From assembly GCF_937616625.2 (NCBI RefSeq), contig NC_065577.1, forward strand, positions 4,753,001 to 4,817,000: a stretch of 64,000 nt of DNA, given 5' to 3'. A program made the translations under genes and the position numbers. The notes under the pieces were generated by a model. That model was not told where the DNA came from and did no database searches. It saw nothing but the letters and a program-made list of their open reading frames with translations. Within the stretch, counting starts at the first letter, position 1. Every line of letters starts with the position of its first letter. Of this stretch, positions 63,301 through 64,000 are shown piece after piece. This stretch comes from Mercurialis annua. Taxonomy: Eukaryota; Streptophyta; Magnoliopsida; Malpighiales; Euphorbiaceae.

Positions 63301-64000
63301 ACCATGAATGCATAACCTAGGTTGGATTACTAATCCCTTGACTTTCCCCTTTTATTGAATTAAATTCTTGATAATTAATATCTCTTTATTTGTTTAATTG
63401 AAAATTCACGTTTAGTTTAATTCTAAATTAGTAATCGGATACTTGAAACTTCCACTATTTGTGTTTCGCTAAACGAATTGAATCATAACTTAAATTCATT
63501 CTCATCAATTGCTCCTAATTCACTCCTTGTGGGTTCGATCTCGTATTTACCGAGTATTACGAGTTGGGTTTATTCTCAACAATATGCAATGTCGAGTCTA
63601 GTACAATCAGTGGCATATCAAAGGTTGTCAATAGTGCTCGCATAATTAGACTTTCATACACTATCACCAGTTGATTTTTTTTAAAAAAATACACTTGGAT
63701 CATATGGTGTACAAGCAGGTTTACATTGAAGCAACTATATTTCTTTAGAATCTTCTCCATATAGTGAGATTGATCTAAAAAAATCTCTTATCAAACCTAG
63801 TAATCTTTATGCCAAGGATTACACTAGCTTCTCTTAAATCTTTCTTATTAAAATTGGCACACAGCATTCAGAATATGAATATTTGAACCAAATTTCAATA
63901 AGTCATCGATATATAAATATATGAAAGTATATCATTCTCATATTTATAACTGATACATTTGTCACTTTCTTTCACTCTAAAATCAGTTGAGATGATAAGA
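60400..64000 (-). mobile_element. Decayed copia element on the minus strand, split by a solo LTR
   Basis: Read on the minus strand from the window edge: a reverse-transcriptase part with stops (IYIxMTY at the YVDD position near 63915, then ILKKYSCFNVNLLVHHMIQ), then after the solo LTR an RNase H part (YADWNTLSDDSEAINGSIF, then SIAGGAISWK near 61890-61960). DNLADPLTK follows near 61635 and the C-terminal NPT.LEIPKSRF near 61510. The polypurine tract complement AATCCCCCACTA is at about 61039. From there down to roughly 60400 is the presumed LTR, with an ACACGTGCGCGCG-rich spot near 60890-60905. Stops and frameshifts are many, so it is a dead copy, unrelated in detail to the element at 17567. 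Confidence 0.7.
62114..63581 (+). repeat. Solo gypsy-type LTR (1468 bp)
   Basis: Starts TGATAGGTGCATTTTACACC, ends TTATTCTCAACA. The target-site duplication ATATG is at 62109-62113 and 63582-63586. Four GGCTCGATCGAGCC palindromes (62340-62355, 62372-62385, 62424-62437, 62455-62468) precede TATAAATA at 62588. CACGAGAGTG occurs twice (about 63098, 63178) and GGCTCGAGAGAGCGG once (about 63237). Inserted in the dead copia polyprotein, which continues on both sides. Confidence 0.9.

Overview
This is nuclear DNA of a flowering plant, most likely a eudicot of the rosid type. The support is multi-exon GT-AG genes, a family of F-box genes with FBA domains, an ABCG half-transporter, an ent-kaurene-synthase-type terpene synthase, Ty1/copia and Ty3/gypsy retrotransposons, a tRNA-derived SINE and many MITEs, all in very AT-rich spacers. 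The species cannot be named from the sequence alone; Malpighiales would be my weak guess.

Layout. 1-4409 is the 3' part of a Ty3/gypsy element that seems to carry only a gag ORF, ending in a 1.65 kb LTR 159 bp before the first F-box gene. 4.5-39.3 kb is an F-box/ABCG block. It holds five F-box genes (4569, 10223, 13320, 34274, 37608) and one F-box pseudogene (16895), all on the + strand, around one apparently complete eight-exon ABCG gene (25063-32531). The copies to the left are followed by relics of ABCG exons 1, 2 and 7. The two copies to the right are followed by relics of the ABCG exon 8 tail and 3' UTR. I read this as repeated duplication of a composite F-box + ABCG unit. A very young copia element (17567-22712, identical 214-bp LTRs, 5-bp target-site duplication) sits in the block, and an inverted pair of LINE pieces lies at 7.9-9.7 kb.

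39.3-47.6 kb has no supported gene. It is a graveyard of non-autonomous DNA transposons, several with readable target-site duplications (Mutator-like 10 bp, hAT-like 8 bp). It includes a GC-rich palindrome cluster at 44.67-44.94 kb and a strand-switching TTATCAT/ATGATAA repeat field at 39.96-40.75 kb.

47672-54547 is a 14-exon class I diterpene synthase of the ent-kaurene synthase family (771 aa by my splicing). Its DDxxD motif is intact, but its second metal-binding motif is altered.

54.5-64 kb is repeats: a TRIM-like element on the minus strand, a tandem array of about 325-bp units cut by a solo LTR and a MITE, two more MITEs, and a decayed copia polyprotein on the minus strand cut by another solo LTR. 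The three gypsy-type LTRs share ends and downstream motifs. Just upstream of the TATA box they carry arrays of short palindromes, CTCGATCGAG in two of them and GCACGTCGTGC in the third. In the first two, the last palindrome lies at the same distance from the TATA box. This is the most intriguing non-genic structure in the window.

No obvious metabolic gene cluster is present: the terpene synthase has no CPS or P450 neighbour here. The F-box genes are predicted SCF ubiquitin-ligase receptors, and the ABCG is a predicted membrane exporter.
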